DNA of 64,000 nucleotides, from assembly GCF_000471905.2 (NCBI RefSeq), contig NW_006496103.1, forward strand, positions 1,171,022-1,235,021, written 5' to 3'. Below are positions 23,566 through 34,215 of the stretch, one piece after another (position 1 is the first letter of the stretch; every line of letters starts with the position of its first letter). Made by a program: the position numbers and the translations under genes. The notes beneath the pieces are model-generated. The model saw only the letters and a list, made by a program, of their open reading frames with translations. It did no database searches and was not told the origin of the DNA. The DNA is from Amborella trichopoda (taxonomy: Eukaryota; Streptophyta; Magnoliopsida; Amborellales; Amborellaceae).

Positions 23566-24272
23566 ATGAATGAAATTTTTAATCCATATACTAAAGCCAT
23601 AAAGAATGTTGGCTTAGTGGTTTTATCAAAAAAGATAAATCTATCCCAAACAAAAATAAGATTTCTAAGACACAATATTTTTCAAGGAAGAATCATTCCC
23701 ATTGATATAGCAATAGAATTCACATCTAAATTTCGAAATGTAATAAAAGGAAAAACTGAATTACAAAGATTCCTTGAATGTTTAAATTATATTTCTGATT
23801 TCTATAAAGATCTGGCCCTGGATGCAAAACCTTTATTTCAAAGACTGATAAAGCATCCTACAGAATGGACTAATGAACATACTAACTCGGTCAAAAAGAT
23901 TAAAATAAAAGCTAAAGAATTATTATGTTTAGCTCTATCCAGTCCTACAACGTTTAAAATAGTAGAAACAGACGCCTCAAAATAAGGACTTGTTGTTGTA
24001 TTAAAACATAAAATTAGTCCGGTTTACTTCTAAAACCTGGAACTCGGCCCAACAAAATTATTCAACAATCATAAAATTCCAGAGTGATCTCCTTAACCAG
24101 TCATTCCTTATACAAACTGACTGTAAAGTAGCCAGATGTAAAAAATCTCGTTTTAAAACAAATCTTCGCAAGATGGCAAGGTTCTGCTTTTGAATTTACT
24201 ATAGAACATATTAATGGTAATAATAATTATTTGCCTGACTTTTCAACACCAGATATTTTGCAGGGAGGGCAG
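23566..24272 (+). pseudogene. Copy A: RT connection and RNase H
   Basis: An open stretch to 23985 carries the RT thumb/connection (ELQRFLECLNYISDFYKDLA) and the start of RNase H with the first catalytic Asp in ETDAS (about 23968). A stop follows at once. Downstream pieces include FTSKTWNSAQQNYS-like sequence near 24030 and FQSDLLNQSF near 24090, with gaps. RNase H would remove the RNA template. Confidence 0.8.
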
Positions 24273-24841
24273 AAAGATGTAAAAAATCTCATTTCAAAAC
24301 AAATCTTCACAAGATGGCAAGGTATTCTCTCTGCTTTTGAATTTACTATAAAACATATTAATGATAATACTAATTATTTGCTTGACTTTTTAACGCGAGA
24401 ATTGTAGGGAGGGCAAAAGGAATCAACAAAAGCGATCGATGCAAATAATCCCTAGCCTGGGGAAAACCCTGGCATCACCATCAACTTTAAAAGCTATAAT
24501 AAGAAGGCAAATACAAGATATTGATATATCTCCCATTCAAACACCAATAAGTAGTCAAACTCCTAGTACTAAAACCGCATATTTGGAAACATCATATATT
24601 CTTTTGCTGATTATAGAAAATGACCACCAGTCAAAAAATAGCTGTTATATATTTAAGGCAACACATGCATCTCAATATGAATGAAAGATGTAGGGAATGG
24701 TATGAAAATATTCTCATGGAAACAGGTTCGCAAGATGGCAAGGTATTCTCTCTGCTTTTGAATTTACTATAGAACATATTAATGCTAATACTAATTATTT
24801 GCTTGACTTTTTAACACGAGAATTTTTGCAGAGAGGGCAAA
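24133..24841 (+). repeat. Copy A: three copies of the RNase H tail
   Basis: The segment encoding KNLISKQIFARWQG-like to the end of RNase H appears at 24133-24272, 24274-24418 and (partly) 24727-24841. The first two are about 141 bp apart. The third lies inside a separate duplication of about 423 bp that also repeats the start of the C-terminal region (24439-24684 and 24863-25117). Confidence 0.85.
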
Positions 24842-25860
24842 AGGAATCAACAAAAGTGATCGATGGAAACAATCCCTAGCCTAGGGAAAACCCTGGCATC
24901 ACCATCAACATCAAACGCTATAATAAGAAGGCAAATACAAGATATTGATATATCTCCCCTTCAAACACCAATAAGTAGTCAAACTCCTAGTACTAAAACC
25001 ACATATTTGGCAATAGCATATATTCTTTTGCTGATTATAGAAAATGACCACCAGTCAAAAAATCCGACTGAAATAGCTGTTAAATTTAAGGCAACACATG
25101 CATCCCAATATGAATGAAAGATGCAGGGAATGGTATGAAAATATTCTTATGGAAACAGGTTCGGTACACCATTACCGAAACAATGATATAGAAATAACAT
25201 ACTCCAAATTCAAATAAAAAAGGTTATTTCTTATCAAGAATGGGAAATAGATCTTTTAAAACCAAGGATCACCAATACGAAAGGATTTAAAATCAAATTT
25301 TATCACTACTTCGAATATATAAAAGCTTGGGATGAAGTTTTTGCATACCAGAATACAAAAAATTCATATAGCTGGTATATTCAGTTTAAATTAACTGAGC
25401 CAAATGAGTTTCCCAATTGGTTCAAAAATTGGTTCTCTATATGGGGATCATCAAGCCAAATCCTACCTATAAATCTACAAATTTCACAGAGAAAATTTTC
25501 TGATTACAATAGTCAAAGTCTTAAAAGAGACTACCATATATATTTTATGACCTTATATCAGGTCCCATGGATTTTAAAATGGGATTATCAAATCTCGGAA
25601 TATCCTATGGATATGTGATTATATTCCCGAATTAAGGAGACAAATATACATCAAATGGTGGGATAGTTATAAAAATGAATCCCTCAGTCCAGACAAAATA
25701 AAAATGAAACTTATACCTTCAGTTTCATCTCAAAAAGAAAAAATGGAAATAGCAAAATATGTTGCAATATTACATCACCCTAAACTATCTAAAGAAGAGC
25801 TTAAAAGGAAGCTCTGAAGTGCTATGGAAGACAATGAAAAAATGTCCACCTCTACTTAGA
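24419..25860 (+). pseudogene. Copy A: C-terminal region of unknown function
   Basis: Follows RNase H in every copy. Visible blocks are the Ser/Pro-rich start (IPSLGKTLASPS, twice), ENDHQSKN, a WYENILMETGS-like stretch near 25120-25160, HYFEYIKAWDEVFAYQN near 25300-25352, FPNWFKNWF near 25410-25435, QVPWILKWDYQ near 25560-25588, IKWWDSYKN near 25650-25675 and a Lys-rich end LSKEELKRKL near 25788-25818. Frameshifts are frequent. I do not recognise a known enzymatic fold. Confidence 0.75.
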
Positions 25861-25974
25861 GTGATGAACAAGAAGACTACAGTCCAATGAACAGTGATGA
25901 TTGTGCATGTATTGAATTTTCTTCAAAGTTAAAGAAAATTCGCAGAGGGACCTGGACGACTCCACCCATATCTA

Positions 25975-25986
25975 GGACACGTGTCC
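25975..25986 (+). promoter_or_regulatory. Copy A: G-box palindrome
   Basis: GGACACGTGTCC, a perfect 12-bp palindrome with the CACGTG core bound by plant bZIP and bHLH factors. It lies about 180 bp upstream of the TATA box. Equivalent sites occur in all the other copies. Confidence 0.8.
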
Positions 25987-26166
25987 CACCACCGACATAA
26001 TCTAATTTTTACTGTAGCCACTACAAAAAGCTAATGTAGCCATCACCGACAGAATCTACTTTTTACTGTAGCCACTACAAAAAGCTGACTAAAGCAAATA
26101 AGCATCTTGGAAAAGATTGTCGGTGCGAATTTCAAAGAGAATTCAAATTTGCCTAACTCCTCTGGC

Positions 26167-26174
26167 TATAAGAA
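26167..26174 (+). promoter_or_regulatory. Copy A: TATA box of the pregenomic RNA promoter
   Basis: TATAAGAA in GGCTATAAGAAGAGG, homologous in position to CTATAAAAG of copies E, F and G. In caulimovirids this promoter drives terminally redundant pregenomic RNA. AATAAA at 26242-26247, 68 bp further on, is a candidate polyadenylation signal. Confidence 0.75.
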
Positions 26175-26241
26175 GAGGAAGTTGAGTTGTTTACCACAGA
26201 CTTAGAGTGTTTTCTTTTGCTTCTTTCTCTTTCTCTCTCTT

Positions 26242-26247
26242 AATAAA
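26242..26247 (+). terminator. Copy A: candidate polyadenylation signal
   Basis: AATAAA in a TTAATAAATAT context downstream of the TATA box, as expected for a caulimovirid terminal repeat. Copy B carries a degenerate equivalent on the other strand (near 26886). Confidence 0.5.
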
Positions 26248-26328
26248 TATATCTGAAGGTGTATCCAACCATCCAGCTTCCCTCTTTCTGAAATGGGTGA
26301 GAGATTGATGAGTGCTTAAGGATACGTG

Positions 26329-26636
26329 TGGTTCCTCATGTAGTCCAAGCAGTTAAGACTAGCAGTAAAAGTCTGGTTGTTGCATATTCTCTTCGAGCCT
26401 CTGTATTTGGGAAATGTAAGTTTATATAGTTATTCATTGTACTTATATATTTAAAGCTCGTTCATGTTATATTTGTAATTTATGGTTCCTCTTGTAGTCC
26501 AAGAAGTTAACATTACCAGTAAAAGTCTGGTTGTTGCATATTCTATTCGAGCCTCTGTATCTGGGAAGTGTAAGTTTTTATAGTTATTCATTGTGCTTAT
26601 ATATTTAAAGCTTGTTCATGTTATATTTGTAATTTT
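26329..26636 (+). repeat. Tandem duplication, 2 x 154 bp, at the copy A 3' end
   Basis: Units starting TGGTTCCTC at 26329 and 26483 are nearly identical and both contain AAAAGTCTGGTTGTTGCATA and TTATATATTTAAAGC. The second unit includes the left arm of the copy A/B palindrome. Confidence 0.88.
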
Positions 26637-26728
26637 TATTATATAAACAAATATATATCATGAACAAGCTTTAAATATATAAGCACAATGAATAACTATA
26701 AAAACTTACATTTCTCAGATACAGAGGC
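26551..26728. repeat. Inverted repeat at the A/B tail-to-tail junction
   Basis: Arms 26551-26620 and 26659-26728 (70 bp each) are complementary except at a few positions and enclose a 38-bp AT-rich spacer. Beyond the arms the two copies stay homologous in opposite orientation for kilobases, with indels. Confidence 0.93.
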
Positions 26729-26954
26729 TTGACAAAAATAATCAACAAGACTTTAATTGCTAGTCTTAAGTGCTTGAACTACAAGAGGAATCACATATAT
26801 ACTCAAGCACTCATTAATTTCTCACACATTTACAGACTCAGAAAAAGGGAAGCTGGATGGTTGGATACACCTCCAGATATATCTACTAAGAGAGAGAACG
26901 AGAAGGACGCAAAAGAAAACACTCCAAGTCTGCGGTAAACAACTCAGCTTCCTC

Positions 26955-26962
26955 TTCTTATA
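26955..26962 (-). promoter_or_regulatory. Copy B: TATA box
   Basis: TATAAGAA read on the minus strand, identical to that of copy A and the same distance (about 181 bp) from the G-box. Confidence 0.72.
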
Positions 26963-27142
26963 GCCAGAGAAGTTAGGCGAATTTGAATTCTCTTTGAAAT
27001 CTGCACCGACAATCTTTTCTACAATGTTTATATGCTTTAGTCAGCTTTTTATAGTGGCTACAGAAAAAAGTAGATTATGTCGTTGTTGGCTACAATAGCT
27101 TTTTGTAGTGGCTATAGTAAAAAGTTGATTCTGTCGGTGATG

Positions 27143-27154
27143 AGACACGTGTCC
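27143..27154 (-). promoter_or_regulatory. Copy B: G-box palindrome
   Basis: AGACACGTGTCC on the plus strand, with the CACGTG core (27146-27151) kept and one outer base changed from the palindrome seen in copies A, E and G. Confidence 0.75.
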
Positions 27155-27295
27155 TAGATATGGGTGGAGTCGTCCAGGTCCCTCTACGAATTTTTTTTAC
27201 TTTGATGAAAATTCAATGCCTGCACAATCGTCACCATTCATTAGACTGTAGTCTTCTTATTCATCACTCTGGGTAGAGGTGGACATTTTTTCATT

Positions 27296-28290
27296 GTCTT
27301 CTATAGCACTCCAGAGCTTCCTTTTAAGCTCTTATTTAGATAGTTTAAGGTTTTGCTGCTGTAATATTGCAACATATTCTGCTATTTCTATTTTTTCTTT
27401 TTGAGATGAAACTGAAGGTATAAGTTTCATTTTTATTTTGTCTAGACTGAGGGATTCATTTTTATAACTGTCCCACCATTTGATGTATATTTGTCTCATT
27501 AATTCGGGAATATAATCCCACCTATTCATAGGATCTTCCGAGATTTGATAATCCCATTTTAAAATCCATGGAACCTGATATAAGATCATAAAATATATAT
27601 GATAGTCTCTTTTAAGACTTTGACTATTGTAATCAGAGAATTTTCTCTGTAAAATTTGTAGATATGTAGGTAGGATTTGGCTTGATGATCCCCATATAGA
27701 GAACCAATTTTTAAACCAATTAAGAAACTCATTTGACTGAATTAATTTAATTTAATATACCGGCTATGTGAATTTTTTGTATTCTGGTATGCAAAAACTT
27801 CATACCAAGCTTTTATATATTCGAAGTAGTGATAGGATTTGATTTTAAATCCTTTCGTATTAGTGATCATTGGTTTTAAAGGATCTAGTCCCCATTCTTG
27901 ATAAGAAGTAACCTTTTTTTATTTGGAATTTAGAGTATGTTATTTCTGCATCATTATTTCGGTAATGGTGTATTATAAATACTGAACATGTTTCCATAAG
28001 AATATTTTCATACCAATCTCCGCATCTTTCATTCACATTGGGATACATGTGTTGCCTTAAATATATGGCAGTTATTTCAGTCGGGTTTTTTTACTGGTGG
28101 TTATTTTCTATAATCAGCAAAGGAATATATGTTGTTTTCAAATATGTGGTTTTAGTACTAGGAGTTTGAGTACTTATTGGTGTTTGAAGGGGAGATATAT
28201 CAATATCTTATATTTGCCTTCTTATTATAGCGTTTGATGTCGATGGTGATGCCAGGGTTTTCCAATTATTTCCATCAATCGCTTTTGTTG
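27296..28290 (-). pseudogene. Copy B: C-terminal region of unknown function
   Basis: Collinear with copy A. The clearest open stretches are 27589-27332 (QVPWILKWDYQISEDPMNRW, IKWWDSYKNESL, then a Lys/Gln-rich end) and 28048-27860 (WYENILMETCS, YRNNDAEITYSKFQI). Frameshifts near 27900 and between blocks break it. Confidence 0.75.
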
Positions 28291-28300
28291 ATTCCTTCTG

Positions 28301-28825
28301 TCATCCCTGCAAAAATTCTCGTGTTAAAAAGTCAAGCAAATAATTAGTGTTACCACTAATATGTTCTATAGTAAATTCAAAAGCAGAGAGAATACCTTGC
28401 CGTCTTTCGAAGATTTGTTTTGAAATGAGATTTTTTACATCTTTCTGAAAAATACCCTTGGCTGATTTACGGTTAGTTCGTATAAAGAATGATTGGTTAA
28501 GGAGATCACTCTGGAATTTTGTGATAGCATGGACAATAGCAAGCGTCTCCTTTTTTACTGTTGAATAATTTTGTTGGGCCGAGTTCCAGGTTTTAGAAGT
28601 AAACTGGACTAATTGCTCTTGATTATTGATTTTTTGTTTTAATACAGCACCAAGTCCTTGTTCTGAGGCGTCTGTTTCTACTATTTTAAACGATGTAGGA
28701 CTGGATAGGACTAAACATTGTAATTCTTTAGCTTTTATTTTAATCTTTTTGACCGCGTTAGTATGTTCATTAGTCCATTCTGGAGGATGCTTTTTCGGTC
28801 TTGGAAATAAATGTTTTGCATCCAA
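28301..28825 (-). pseudogene. Copy B: RNase H
   Basis: An open stretch of 174 codons. It contains ETDASEQGLG with the first catalytic Asp, KKETLAIVHA with the Glu, and LTREFLQG at the end. The third catalytic position reads RTNRKSAK where copies C and F have RTDCK, so an Asp has become Asn. FERRQG also differs from the FARWQG of other copies. Confidence 0.83.
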
Positions 28826-28841
28826 GGCCAGATCTTTATAG

Positions 28842-29640
28842 AAATCAGAAATATAATTTAAACATCCAAGGAATCTTTATAATTCAGTTTTTCCTTTTAT
28901 TACATCTGAAAATTTAGATGCGAATTCTATTGCTCTATCAATGGGAATGATTCTTCCTTGAAAAATATTGTGTCCTAGAAATCTTATTGTTTGGCATAGA
29001 TTTATCTTTTTTGCTGAAACCACTAAGCCGGCATTCTTTATGGCTTTTATGAATGTACCTAAATGTTTCCAATGTTGATCAAAAGATTCTTAGCAAACAA
29101 GTACATCAACAATATAAACAGTCATAAATTTAGTATATGGATTAAAATTTTCATTTATGATATTTTGAAATTATGATGGTGCATTTTTCATCCAAAGGGC
29201 ATGACATTCCATTCAAATTGTCCAAATGGAACATTAAAAGCAGTTTTGTATTTTTCCTTTTCAGCAATCTGGATTTGCCAGTAACCTGATTTGAGATCAA
29301 ATTTTGAGAAGATACAGGCATTAGCCAGTCTATCCAGAAGGTCTCTTTTATTTGGGATCGTATATCTGATCCATCTAAGAACTTTGTTGAGTGGTTTATA
29401 ATTTATAACCAATCTAGGAGCTCCTCTTTCTATTTCTGAGGCTTTTTTTAACACAAAAGGTTGAGCAACTCCAGGGTGATGACCTTTTTCTGATAAGTTT
29501 TTTGTCTATTAATTCTTTTATTTCCTTTTTACAGATCTCAAGTAGCCTATTGTTCACTTGAATAGACCTTGCTTTAGTAGGAATTTTTTCCTCTCGAAAA
29601 TCCGGTTCATAAGGAAGTTCAACAACATGTTGTTTTCTAT
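28842..29640 (-). pseudogene. Copy B: reverse transcriptase
   Basis: Blocks include PRLVINYKPLNKVLRWIRYT and FSKFDLKSGYWQIQIAEK within the open stretch 29454-29188. The active-site box at 29105-29116 reads YIVD, so the first of the two catalytic Asp residues is Val. Stops occur near 29090, 29170 and elsewhere. Confidence 0.85.
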
Positions 29641-29641
29641 C

Positions 29642-30200
29642 TCAGAAAGTATTAGGGATATCGGTGCATATGTTCTTTTCAATATCTATTTTTAGAGATT
29701 TAATTTTATTTTGTATATCGGGAAGTAGTAATTTTTCTTCTATATTTTTATATTTTATTTCTTCTTTTAAGTGGTAAAGGAATTTTTCTTTAAAGGAAAT
29801 CTTATCCCTGATATTATTAATCTCATGGATTCTAGGCTTGTCAATAAAGGTGAATTTAACCTTATGTCCTTCAATATTAGCTTCTATCCCTGTGTCATTA
29901 ATTTTAATTGGATAGAGCATGTTTAAAAAAGGGGTTCCTAGAATAACAGGTTGACTTAAACCTTTTACCATTATGAAGGGGAATTTGAAGCAAGCACCAT
30001 TATTGCATACTATAACTTGTAATTGATAAGCATTTTGCTACCATCGGCAGTATTTAGTACTTGGGTAGTTTTGCTAAAGTATTTTGTTGGTACTAACCCT
30101 TCATTTATGCAGTTCAGGTTAGCTCCTGAGTCTATCAGGGCAGTAGTTTGAAAACTGTATTCCTTTTGTACTTTGATGTTAGTAAACCATTTTTTAGGTT
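29642..30200 (-). pseudogene. Copy B: aspartic protease and linker to RT
   Basis: The catalytic DSG is intact at 30124-30132. A short break near 30015-30030 (stop before the flap region) precedes the open stretch 29971-29642 with LGTPFLNMLYPIKIND and the linker KEEIKYKNIEEKLLLP. Retroviral-type protease of the polyprotein. Confidence 0.82.
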
Positions 30201-30244
30201 ATTATTTTGTCGGCCAGGTTTACAAATTTGCAATTCTGTACCTT

Positions 30245-30990
30245 TTATAATATATTCATATTAGCTTTAGAGGTCTCAGATTCTTCTTTTGTTTTAGGAA
30301 GGGTATTTTTCACTTTGGGTGGTAAATGAATATAATATTCCGTTACCAGATTATCGAATTCTAATTCTATATTTTCATCTTCAATTTCTTCTTTAGGAGC
30401 ATTTTGGGTTAATTCTAGGATTTGAACCCTTGTTTTTAGAGTTATTAACTTGTTTCTTACCTCATTCATTGAGGGTTCCCTATCAACATGGGTTTTGTTT
30501 TCAACTCTTCTAAGGATATCATGAAAACTATAATCTGCTTTTGTCGGAACAAGAGAAGATCTTGCCTTTTCAGATGGAGTTTTGGACATGTTAATATATT
30601 GAACTAAGGCTTCCCTTTTAGCCTCTGGATCCATTATTTTGTCGATAAGATCTATAATCAGATCTTCTTCTTTTGTAAGAGTATTGATACTTAACCCATT
30701 CATATCAATGACTGCCTTGTAAAAATTACATTGGCAATTTTCTTCTTTTGGATTATTTTCATCATCAGAGTCTGAATTAGAACTACTAATGATAATATCT
30801 TCATCATCATTGATTTCTCCAATTAACATTTCATTTTCTGAATCAGAAGTTTCTTCTTTTATTTGGAGTATCTCAAATAATTGAGTTTTAGGACTATTAT
30901 CTATTTCTAGAGAGTTAATTTTCTTTTTTACTCTACATTTATTTTTGAAATGGCTTACTTTGCCACAATTATAACAATCAACAATTTTTC
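30245..30990 (-). pseudogene. Copy B: zinc knuckle and acidic spacer
   Basis: The CCHC knuckle, 30976-30935, reads CYNCGKVSHFKNKC with all four ligands. A Lys-rich stretch and then an acidic run (SSSNSDSDDENN near 30785) follow. The open stretch 30829-30245 ends in a coiled segment and PPKVKNTLPKTKEE. In caulimovirids a zinc knuckle at the coat protein C-terminus binds RNA. Confidence 0.83.
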
Positions 30991-30999
30991 CTTTTCCCT

Positions 31000-31840
31000 T
31001 ACTTTTAAAGGTTGGTTTGTCTTCTAAAATTTTTTTCTTTTCTTTGAAGATTGTTTGAATTTTTTCTTTCTGAAATTTTCATGCTTTTCTTTACGAAAGG
31101 GTTTTGAAAGGGGTAGGGTATTATAACCAAATTGTTCACAAAAATCTCCGAACTCCTTTCTCCTCGTTATTCTCAATTTTTCTAATTGTCTTCAAAGCTT
31201 TAAGTCTGTACATAATGCTAGACCTTCAACATAGATTTTTGCTGCTAGTTCTCCTAGGGTATATAAAGAATAAGGAATAATTCCACCATGCTTATTTTAA
31301 GCCTTGTTTTTACCTTTTCTGCAAAGAGGTGTGGTAGTCCAGCTACAAACTTTTCTTTCCAATGATTTGATTTACTATCTTCTCTTGATAGTAATATTGA
31401 GAAAAATACATCTTTTTAAATGGAAGGCATCCCGAAGAGGTTCTTTAAACTCTTTGAAGAACCATAGTCTTATTTGTCTATTTTCTTCAAAGAATAAATC
31501 CTTTTTTATCCATTCTTTATCAATTTTGAATTCATCTTCCTTCTGTACCACACATATATCAAAATCAAGATCAGAAGGTGTTGGTTCTCCTAATTCAGAA
31601 GATTTCGGAGTGTCTACCCTGTAGAGTGGTTGTTGAACTTGGTTTGGATTTCAATTGAGTCTTTCAATAATAGTTCTCCTATGAGTGGGTATTTTTTCAT
31701 ATTCAGATTGTGGAACTGAAGAGGTTGAACTTCTAGGAGGATCTCTAATATTTGAATTATTAATCCTTAGTGTAGTCCTTCTTGAAGATGGAAAACAAAT
31801 TTCTATTTCTCCGTCAGTGTATTCTATTATTTGTTCTGGA
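31000..31840 (-). pseudogene. Copy B: fused linker and coat protein C-terminus
   Basis: From 31840 to about 31425 the sequence is the linker downstream of the movement protein (ITRxx-like, DEFKIDKEW block near 31510). At about 31425 it switches to the coat protein C-terminal block (KNKHGG-like near 31290, FCEQFGYNTL near 31120). The coat protein core with GWLRGWW is missing, so a deletion of more than 1 kb relative to copy G joins the two. Confidence 0.75.
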
Positions 31841-32396
31841 TCTTTATTTCAAGAACTTTAATCTGAGTTTCAGATTGTAAAACCCAACGCTCTGGTAGTC
31901 TTACCTGAGACCATGCCACTGATTTGGGTATGACTAAATTTGATTTTTTCATATTTGTTTGGAAATATATAGTTTGTCCTTTTAAGTCCATTTGTCTAGC
32001 ATTTGGGCATAAAGTATTCATTACTTTATAACAGATCCTATAAACAAATGCTAAGTTTTGAGAACCATGGTCCATATCAAATCCTTGCATTTTTTGGTTT
32101 AGAGTTAGGACTTTTAACAAATTTGAATCGGTTAAGGCTACAGAGAAATTTAGAAAACAATTAAAATATATTGGGCCATTACAGAGACTAGATTTAACTA
32201 TTCCTAATAAAGAATCAGTATATCTTCTGTGTCGGTTGTCTCTTAAATAGAGTAAAACATAATTATTTAATCACGTTCTTATCAATGGTTTGACAGCTAT
32301 TTGAACTAACCCAATATGCAAATATTAATAATCTTTCTTTTTATGATCTTCAATCATTCTTTCTGAAAGTAATTGAAATTTGTCTTGAGTTTCCAT
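31840..32396 (-). pseudogene. Copy B: movement protein
   Basis: A 30K-type movement protein that in caulimovirids opens plasmodesmata for spread between cells. The ATG at 32396 starts METQDKFQLLSERM. HIGLVQIAVKPL follows near 32310, then a break. The open stretch 32120-31827 carries DMDHGSQNLAFVYRICYKVM and NTLCPNARQMD. Several stops are present. Confidence 0.8.
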
Positions 32397-32790
32397 AACA
32401 AAAATACTTTTTTTATTGTTTTTATGGAAAAACTACTTTTGAAATCAGAAGTTCCCTTACTATAAACATCTGTTATAGGTACTTTGGTATATTCCAATTT
32501 TGGATTTTTTTATCGATATTATCTATTATAACTTCTTCTCTATTATTAACACGAAGTGTATTATTAGTAGCAGTTGATCTATTAGATAATGATCTCATGA
32601 AATTTGTCATTTTAGTTCGAGTCAAATTTGTCATTTTAGTTCGAGTCAACTGGAAACAGTCTTACACTTTCTTGGCTCTTCCTGGCCTTAGTGATCTTCG
32701 GGTTACAGCGACTTTGGACTAATTCTGCAGATTTCTCAGACCCTTACTTAATAGTTCAATTTTCTATGATAGTACAGTTATAGAAGAGAG
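32397..32790 (-). other. Copy B: leader and upstream region
   Basis: Untranslated leader homologous to the sequence before the movement protein in copy G (AGATCAC..AAG.CCAGGA and CTGTTTCCAGTTGACTC motifs). A decayed TATA-like CTATAACTG lies at 32775-32783. The primer site seen in copy G was not found here. Confidence 0.6.
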
Positions 32791-32957
32791 AGGGTAAACT
32801 TCAAACGGTTTTAAATCCGCACGGACAAAGTAAAGATAAGATTCACACCGACAAAGTAAAAGTAAAAGTAAAAGATGCGCTTTACATCAAGAAAAGTAAA
32901 AGATTCTTCTACATTGTTTTGTCAGCAGTAATGGTTTTTACTGTAGAGCTTTTCTGG

Positions 32958-32969
32958 GGACACATGTCC
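32958..32969 (-). promoter_or_regulatory. Copy C: G-box-like site upstream of copy B
   Basis: GGACACATGTCC on the plus strand, with one change from the CACGTG core. A run of AAAGTAAAAGTA repeats lies at 32837-32870 between it and the TATA-like site. It would regulate transcription into copy B. Confidence 0.6.
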
Positions 32970-33006
32970 TGAATAGTCTGGAGTCGTACAGCCCCTAATC
33001 TTTTCT

Positions 33007-34200
33007 TCAATTTATTGGGGAAAATATTCCCGTACAGTCAACTCCGTTTGGAGGGTCACAGTCTTCTAAATCATTTTTTGATAAAGTGGGTGTTTGAACT
33101 TCATCTTCTTCAAGGGCAAAGAGTGGCCTTTTTCTAATCTCAGCTTTTGAAAGAGTTGGATTCTTTTGTTGCATTAGTGAAATGTATCCACAGAATCCTA
33201 TGTCAGATTGTGGCTGAAAATTTGGAATAGCTTTCATATAAATTTTCTCTTTCTCCAGAGAATCATTTTTGTAAGCATCCCACCATTTAATTGAAATTTA
33301 CCATTGTAGTTCTTGAATATAATCTCATCGATCCAAATTATCTTCAGAAATTTGGTCGGACCATTTTAAAATCCATGGGACCTGATATAAGGTCATAAAA
33401 TAAATGTGGTAGTCTCTTTTTAAACTATTCTTATAATCCGAAAATTTTCTCTGTGATACTTGCAATTTTTCAGGTAATATCTGGCTTACTGATCCGTATA
33501 ATAGGAACCAACTTTTAAACCAATTTGGGAATTCTACTGTTTCAATTCTTTTAAACTGTACGTTCCAACTGTGTGTATGTTTAGTATTCTGGTAGGCAAA
33601 TACTTCATCTCATACCTTAATATATTCGAAATAATGACAGGATTTGATTTTAAATCCTTTGGTATTCAATACCCTTGGTTTTAAAGGGTTGAGACCCCAG
33701 TCTCTATAAGAAATGATTTGATGTATCTAAAATTTGAATATGTTATTTTCGAGTCATTGTTTTTACACTGGTGTGCTATTGACACCGACCCGGATTCCAT
33801 TAATATTGTTTCATACCATTCTCTACATCTATCTCCCACATTTGGATGTAGATGGTGGCGTAAGTATACGGCAGCTATTTCAATAGGGTCTTTTTCCCTG
33901 TGCTCATTTCTATTATGACCAGCGGTAAGAAATGGAGTTCTATTTTGGTTTGGATTATCGGTGCTCAAAGGGGATTGTTGGGGAGATATTTCAATCTCCT
34001 GAGCTTGCTTTCTTATTAAAGCAATTGGAGTATATGGGGAAGCTAGGGTTTTTCCTGCACTGGAACTATTTAGAGTCAGGTATTTTCATGAGCTGGAACC
34101 TTTTGAAGCCAGGCATTTTCCTGAGCTGGGACTATTTGAAGCCAGGGTTTTTCTTGGGCTAGAGACTATGTTCACTGGTTGATGTTGGCTTCTCCTTCCC
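33007..34200 (-). pseudogene. Copy C: C-terminal region of unknown function
   Basis: Blocks visible are RCREWYETILMESGSVSIAH in the open stretch 33968-33681, WF-rich sequence near 33500, QVPWILKW near 33370 and a Lys-rich end in 33237-33007. A tandem series of about 39-bp units with the theme ELGLFEA/GTIxSG-like repeats lies at 34060-34160 just after RNase H. Multiple stops. Confidence 0.72.
34055..34165 (-). repeat. Copy C: short tandem repeat in the C-terminal region
   Basis: Three units of about 36-39 bp with the plus-strand theme GGAAC/GGGAC-TATTT-GAGCCAGG-TTTTC lie at about 34060, 34098 and 34125. The other copies have only the single Ser/Pro-rich stretch here. Confidence 0.65.
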
Positions 34201-34215
34201 TCCCTGTAAAAATTC

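Larger units (their letters stand above)
22122..23741 (+). repeat. Copy A: 810-bp tandem duplication
   Basis: Unit 1 (22122-22931) and unit 2 (22932-23741) run from the protease-RT linker to the RT connection. They share the same frameshift and the same loss of the YxDD segment, so the duplication came after decay. Unit 2 has a small extra insertion near 23278. The junction shares GAAAATTCC/AAAAATTCC microhomology. Confidence 0.9.
21036..26640 (+). mobile_element. Endogenous caulimovirid copy A, 5' truncated
   Basis: The copy starts inside the acidic spacer downstream of the zinc knuckle and keeps protease, RT, RNase H, the C-terminal region and the promoter region. It lacks movement and coat proteins. 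It contains three tandem duplications: 810 bp in protease linker/RT, about 141 bp and about 423 bp around the RNase H end. The RT active-site box is deleted in both RT copies. Its closest relative in the window is copy B, which faces it tail to tail. Confidence 0.88.
26641..32790 (-). mobile_element. Endogenous caulimovirid copy B
   Basis: Reads from the leader near 32790 down to the palindrome at 26659. It keeps movement protein, part of the linker, the coat protein C-terminus, the zinc knuckle, protease, RT, RNase H, the C-terminal region and promoter. An internal deletion near 31425 removes the coat protein core. Stops and frameshifts are frequent. It follows copy C head to tail. Confidence 0.88.
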
